Assembly: GCA_002366725.1 (NCBI GenBank)
Contig: DFBT01000113.1
Location: 1 to 6,906 of the forward strand
Length of the DNA stretch: 6,906 nucleotides
Direction of reading: 5' to 3'
From: Caldifarciminota bacterium UBA3073
GTDB lineage: Bacteria > Hydrothermota > UBA3073
Shown: piece after piece, positions 4,040 through 6,906 of the stretch
Layout: each line of letters begins with the position of its first letter
Position numbering within the stretch: the stretch's first letter is position 1
Program-made: the position numbers and the translations under genes
The notes under the pieces: generated by a model
Databases searched by the model: none
Seen by the model: only the letters and a program-made list of their open reading frames with translations
Told to the model about the DNA's origin: nothing

Positions 4040-5212
4040 TTAAGCCTTTTTAGAGCAAAAAAATTTCCCAATTCTTTTAAGGGCTTCTCTGATGTTGTCT
4101 TCAGAATTGGAATATGTGAACCTCAGGTAGCCTTCACCAAACTCGCCAAATGCCGTTCCCGGAAGACAGGCAACCCCGGCTTCATTTAATAGCTTAAGGG
4201 CAAGCTCTTTTGAGGGCATTTTAATCCCTTTATGAGAAGGGAAGACATAGAAGGCTCCCTTAGGTAAAAGACAATTCAAACCGGGAATTTGATTCAGACC
4301 CTCAACTATCAAATCCCGTCGTCTCCTGAAGATTTCCAGCCTTTCTTTTACCCCACCCTGGGGACCCTTCAATGCTTCAATACCAGCCATTTGTACAAAA
4401 GGAGGTACACAGGAATTGCACTGTATCATAAGGGCAGCTACCTTATATGATAGCTCAATATCCATCACCCCGTAACCCAATCTCCAGCCTGTCATAGCAT
4501 AAGTCTTTGAGAAACCGTCCACAATTATAGTCCTATCTTTCACGCCCGGGAAAGAAGAAATACTATGGAACTCGCCATCATACACCATTTCAGAATAGAC
4601 CTCGTCTGACAGCACCCGGATATCTCTATCGCTCAACAAATCTGCCAACTCTTTCAGACCATTGGCTGATATCATTCCCCCGGTTGGATTGTTGGGCGAA
4701 TTTAAAATTAGCAGCTTGGTTCTCGGCGAAATTTTAGATTTTATTTCATCGACATCAATGCTAAACTCTTTTTCTTCCCATAGATGAATGGGGACCGGGG
4801 TGCCACCGGCAAGAATAGTAACCGGCTCGTATGTAAAGAACCCCGGGTTGGGATAAATTACCTCGTCCCCACTTTCAATCAGGGCGAGAATGACAAAAAA
4901 GATGACCGGGCTGGCACCGGGACCGATTACAACCTCGGTGGGGCTAACCTCTATACCTCTCTTCCTCGCCACATGTTCTGCAACAACTTTCCGTAACTCC
5001 AATAACCCCTGTCCATCTACATATTTTGTGTTTCCTCCCCTGAGAGCCTTGACCGCCGAATCAGTGATATTTACTGGAGTGTCAAAATCCGGCTCTCCTA
5101 TCTCGAAGTGCACTATTGACTTGCCCTGTCTCGCAAGTTCATTTGCCCTGGCGAGTACTTCAAACGCCGCGGTAGGACCAAGGTGTTCAACCCTCCTTGC
5201 TAATTGCACCAT
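4040..5212 (-). CDS. PLP-dependent class I/II aminotransferase (aspartate aminotransferase-like)
   Basis: The 390-residue protein is a full-length fold-type I aminotransferase. Visible motifs are GEPDFDTP at 39-46, TKYVDGQGLLELR at 62-74, the NSPNNPTGG loop with Asn175, SDEVYSEMVYDG at 202-213 with Asp203 (pairs the pyridine nitrogen) and Tyr206, SFSKTYAMTGWRLGY with the Schiff-base Lys236 expected in this position, and Arg364 in YLRFTYS, which binds the substrate carboxylate. The enzyme moves an amino group between an amino acid and a 2-oxo acid in the cytoplasm. Aspartate, alanine or aromatic substrates are all possible; the group of archaeal-like AspC proteins is broad. The start ATG has a perfect AGGAGG at 5223-5218, 5 bases away. 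It is followed by the methyltransferase at 60 bases and preceded by 202 bases that hold two REP elements. Confidence 0.9.
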   Translation of the reverse strand: MVQLARRVEHLGPTAAFEVLARANELARQGKSIVHFEIGEPDFDTPVNITDSAVKALRGGNTKYVDGQGLLELRKVVAEHVARKRGIEVSPTEVVIGPGASPVIFFVILALIESGDEVIYPNPGFFTYEPVTILAGGTPVPIHLWEEKEFSIDVDEIKSKISPRTKLLILNSPNNPTGGMISANGLKELADLLSDRDIRVLSDEVYSEMVYDGEFHSISSFPGVKDRTIIVDGFSKTYAMTGWRLGYGVMDIELSYKVAALMIQCNSCVPPFVQMAGIEALKGPQGGVKERLEIFRRRRDLIVEGLNQIPGLNCLLPKGAFYVFPSHKGIKMPSKELALKLLNEAGVACLPGTAFGEFGEGYLRFTYSNSEDNIREALKRIGKFFCSKKA

Positions 5213-5334
5213 ACATCCCTCCTATTTAGCTTCTCGGTATTGTGAAAAATATCTAAGCAACTTTTTGTTAAACCGTTTATTAGCAAGTGCTTTAGTGAAA
5301 GTGATTTGTCTCCCTCTAATTTAGAGTACCTTTC

Positions 5335-5397
5335 GTCATTGCGAGCCCGTATGGGCGAAGCAACGGTTTGTCATTGCGAGCGATAGCGAAGCAATCT
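5335..5397. repeat. Pair of REP-like elements
   Basis: Two elements of the form gtcattgcgag...cgaagcaa(tc) lie in tandem at 5335-5364 and 5369-5397. The first has the centre cccgtatggg (GCCC/GGGC stem), the second cgatag. TTGC/GCAA at the outer ends can also pair. They lie between the nucleotidyltransferase stop and the aminotransferase start, where in RNA they could form hairpins that protect or end the upstream message. The first matches the copy at 6691-6723 almost exactly. Confidence 0.85.
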
Positions 5398-5414
5398 AAC
5401 CAATAGCATCTTAT

Positions 5415-6179
5415 TCATCTCCGACTCTTCAGGCACGACTCCGCGTGTCTGTAGCCCTCTGGACTACCAACATCAAACGCCTTTCCCCTCACGAGTACGC
5501 CGAGAATCTTTCCTTCTCTCACCATCTCCTGAAGCACGGGAACATCGTCAAACTCTCCTTCTGTCTTACCCCGCAATCTATCTATGTATTCGAAAAGTTC
5601 GCGGGTGAATATATGTCGTGGAAAGGTTCTTAAGACATCGGGTTTACCCCGAGTTGAGAAGGAGCCTGGCTTCTTATCCTCAAGTTTTTTTACCTCAAAT
5701 ATCTCTCCATTATATTGTGAGACCTCAACACCTCCACAGTTGCCGAAATATGACGCCTCGACATCTTTTACTTTTATGAGAGATGTCACGCTCTTTTTGT
5801 ATTTCTTCGCCACATCGATAAGGCTTTTAAGTGGAGGATTACCTATGAAGATGTTATCCGGAAGCAGAACGGCAAACATCGAATTCTCTATATAGTTACG
5901 ACATCGATATATGGCATCAGCAAGCCCAAGGGGTTCATTCTGATATATAAAACTCAACAGCGGTGGTCGCCGAGACCATTCTGTAGTCAGGTGTTCTTTC
6001 AGCTCTTCCTTACGCGGACTTATAACTATCAGGAGTTTCGATATCCCCGCCCCGATTACCTCTTCCAAGGCATAGTCGATCATATGCCTCCTATGAATCG
6101 GAAGGAGTTCTTTTGCTCTCCCTCGGGTGAGCCCGGACATCCTCTTCCCGAATCCGGCTGCTGGAATTATTGCGAGCAT
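5415..6179 (-). CDS. Sugar-1-phosphate nucleotidyltransferase (GalU/RmlA-like)
   Basis: The 254-residue protein has the nucleotidyltransferase signature PAAGFGKRMSGLTRGRAKELLPI at 6-28 (nucleotide-binding Gly-rich loop and the Lys of KELLPI), QNEPLGLADAI at 80-90, the metal-binding Asp108 in LLPDNIF, EVKKLEDKKPG at 162-172, and a C-terminal GKAFDVGSPEGY at 232-243. These enzymes join a sugar 1-phosphate to UTP or dTTP, releasing pyrophosphate, to make nucleotide sugars for envelope polysaccharides. At 254 residues it is shorter than GalU (about 300). PDN resembles RmlA while the C-terminal part resembles GalU, so the base and sugar used are uncertain. The ATG has no Shine-Dalgarno site and overlaps a TATAAT-like string; no better in-frame start is seen. 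A dispersed 'cacgaag' repeat lies directly upstream, so promoter and leader may have been rearranged. Confidence 0.85.
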   Translation of the reverse strand: MLAIIPAAGFGKRMSGLTRGRAKELLPIHRRHMIDYALEEVIGAGISKLLIVISPRKEELKEHLTTEWSRRPPLLSFIYQNEPLGLADAIYRCRNYIENSMFAVLLPDNIFIGNPPLKSLIDVAKKYKKSVTSLIKVKDVEASYFGNCGGVEVSQYNGEIFEVKKLEDKKPGSFSTRGKPDVLRTFPRHIFTRELFEYIDRLRGKTEGEFDDVPVLQEMVREGKILGVLVRGKAFDVGSPEGYRHAESCLKSRR

Positions 6180-6593
6180 TATAACCGTAAAATTTGCCCA
6201 CGAAGCACACGAAGAATTTATCCTGTGGAATGCTACTTGCCCTGCTTGCCCTGTGAGATGTGTAAACTATCTAACAGGGTGTAACGTATCTTTACTGTTA
6301 CATCGTGGTGTGATGCGTAGCTATCACATCAGGGTCGCTATTCCATCAGGACACGAAATACACGGATATAAACTCGATACCTTTCCTAAAAAGAGTCTAC
6401 TTATTAAATTCCTCCCCAGCCTAGAATTTCAAAATCTCTTTTTAGAAGACCTGGGGGGAATTTTCCATACTCTCTGCTTTTTCCTTGACGTTGTTGGCAT
6501 ACTATTCGCAATCTTTTTCTATTTGTTTTGCATTGCATACAGTCTCTTCCTCAAGTTTATCAGCTGGAATAATCTGTATTTTGCTCTGTTAAG
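6180..6593. other. Non-coding stretch upstream of the nucleotidyltransferase
   Basis: No convincing gene is present. From left to right it holds a cccacgaag cacacgaag direct repeat (6197-6214), a tandem cttgccctg pair (6236-6253), and three successive small inverted repeats: ccctgt/acaggg (6249-6254, 6274-6279), tgtaac/gttaca (6280-6285, 6297-6302) and tgtgat/atcaca (6309-6314, 6323-6328). Further on lies the interleaved palindrome at 6386-6463. If the promoter near 6594-6620 serves the nucleotidyltransferase, this is its long, structured 5' leader. Confidence 0.5.
6386..6463. repeat. Two interleaved inverted repeats (A-B-A'-B')
   Basis: Arm A ctaaaaagag (6386-6395) matches A' ctctttttag (6436-6445) exactly. 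Arm B aaattcctccccag (6406-6419) matches B' ctggggggaattt (6451-6463) except for one missing base. The arms alternate, so the RNA can form a pseudoknot or one of two hairpins. It may be a degenerate dispersed palindromic element or a leader structure. Confidence 0.55.
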
Positions 6594-6620
6594 TTTATAC
6601 CAAAAAAGGGAATTTGTCAA
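6594..6620 (-). promoter_or_regulatory. Promoter-like boxes at the edge of repeat copy B
   Basis: On the minus strand TTGACA (6620-6615) lies in the left end of the dispersed repeat. The flank provides GGTATAAACT, readable as TATAAA with a 15-bp spacer or TAAACT with 17 bp. Spacing or -10 quality is therefore imperfect. It points toward the nucleotidyltransferase about 410 bases away. Confidence 0.4.
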
Positions 6621-6785
6621 GGAAAAAATTGGACGCTGATGAACGCAGATTACCCATGATTTTTTTTATTAATGTGGTTGTCAGGAGTAATGTCATTGCG
6701 AGCCCGTATGGGCGAAGCAATCTCCAGCCGACACATACTCGAGACTATGACTTGTTGTGTAGTTTCCTATACGATCAAGGAAAAA
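6615..6785. repeat. Dispersed repeat, copy B (partner 2983-3219)
   Basis: Shares with copy A the left tgtcaaggaaaaaattgga block, acccatgatttttttt, tcaggagtaatgtcattgcgag and the roughly 60-bp right block ending in tagtttcctatacgatcaagg. It holds a single clean REP element (6691-6723) and lacks the hairpin found in copy A. Its ends both read tcaaggaaaaa, where copy A has tcaagaaaaa at both ends. It has no coding capacity. Confidence 0.75.
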
Positions 6786-6790
6786 GTCAT

Positions 6791-6897
6791 CGGATTACAC
6801 GGATTAAGCGGATTTTGGTACGAGGAAGAAGAAAGAATTATGTTCGACCATCGAATAACGAACTACGCTCAACGATCTGCGAACTACGCTCAACGAT
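6791..6897. repeat. Short tandem repeats at the right edge
   Basis: Three cggatt units in near-regular spacing lie at 6791-6815. An exact 18-bp repeat, cgaactacgctcaacgat, occurs at 6859-6876 and 6880-6897 with a 21-bp period. No gene is visible to the window end. Confidence 0.75.
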
Positions 6898-6906
6898 TCA
6901 CGACAT

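Noticed and set aside
4784..5324. Plus-strand frames inside the aminotransferase (4784-4996, 4890-5324)
   Set aside because: They are antisense shadows of a full-length enzyme with all catalytic motifs.
6404..6538. Minus-strand 44-codon ORF ending in GLLKRDFEILGWGGI
   Set aside because: Its second half is encoded by the interleaved inverted repeat, a typical translated repeat, and no ribosome site is clear.
6127..6639. Plus-strand frame of 170 codons
   Set aside because: It overlaps the start of the nucleotidyltransferase on the other strand and continues through palindromes and AT-rich DNA; its hydrophobic tail only reflects T-rich sequence.
6859..6897. Start of a CRISPR array
   Set aside because: Two 18-bp repeats are separated by only 3 bases, without spacer-sized gaps or cas genes; this is a simple tandem repeat.

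Overview
This is a bacterial window with ordinary coding density, interrupted by many short non-coding repeats. I could not assign a phylum from the sequence. The gene families are bacterial, and both recognisable promoter pairs are perfect sigma-70-type (TTGACA-17-TATAAT). The mix of REP-like, heptamer and 'cggatta' repeats is, from general knowledge, common in uncultivated bacteria recovered from metagenomes; that is an impression, not a search result.

Left part (1-1343, minus strand): a tRNA operon read right to left as tRNA-Thr(TGT), tRNA-Tyr(GTA), tRNA-Gly(TCC), then a damaged Thr-type tRNA. This is the order of the classic thrU-tyrU-glyT-thrT-tufB operon of E. coli, so tuf would be expected beyond the left edge. 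At the thrT position there is only a tRNA 5' half, a GC-rich hairpin and a gene for a small GIY-YIG nuclease that runs off the window. The last 27 bases of the nuclease gene (1-27) recur exactly in front of the tRNA fragment (321-347). This suggests a tRNA/GIY-YIG unit repeated in tandem or inserted with duplication. The operon has a consensus promoter, a 100-nt leader with two mutually exclusive hairpins, and spacers filled with 7-bp tandem repeats.

Middle (1344-2980): the divergent promoter of an RlmD-type 23S rRNA m5U methyltransferase lies back to back with the tRNA promoter, and a perfect 8-bp palindrome sits between them. The translation and modification machinery is thus expressed from one shared control region. 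Convergent to rlmD, with a 4-base overlap at the stop codons, is a possible 30-residue ORF on the minus strand with its own good promoter.

Right part (2981-6906): three minus-strand genes, in transcription order a sugar-1-phosphate nucleotidyltransferase, a class I/II PLP aminotransferase and a class I SAM methyltransferase. The last two are close together and well supplied with Shine-Dalgarno sites. The first is separated from them by 202 bp carrying two REP elements. The trio is framed by two diverged copies of a roughly 170-240 bp dispersed repeat (2983-3219 and 6615-6785). The left edge of each copy carries a TTGACA box pointing outward, so each copy may supply part of a promoter to neighbouring DNA. 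The rest of 6180-6906 is non-coding and rich in inverted and tandem repeats.

The most unusual content is the GIY-YIG/tRNA-Thr arrangement, the promoter-edged dispersed repeat and the putative small ORF. I see no CRISPR array, transposase or toxin-antitoxin module.
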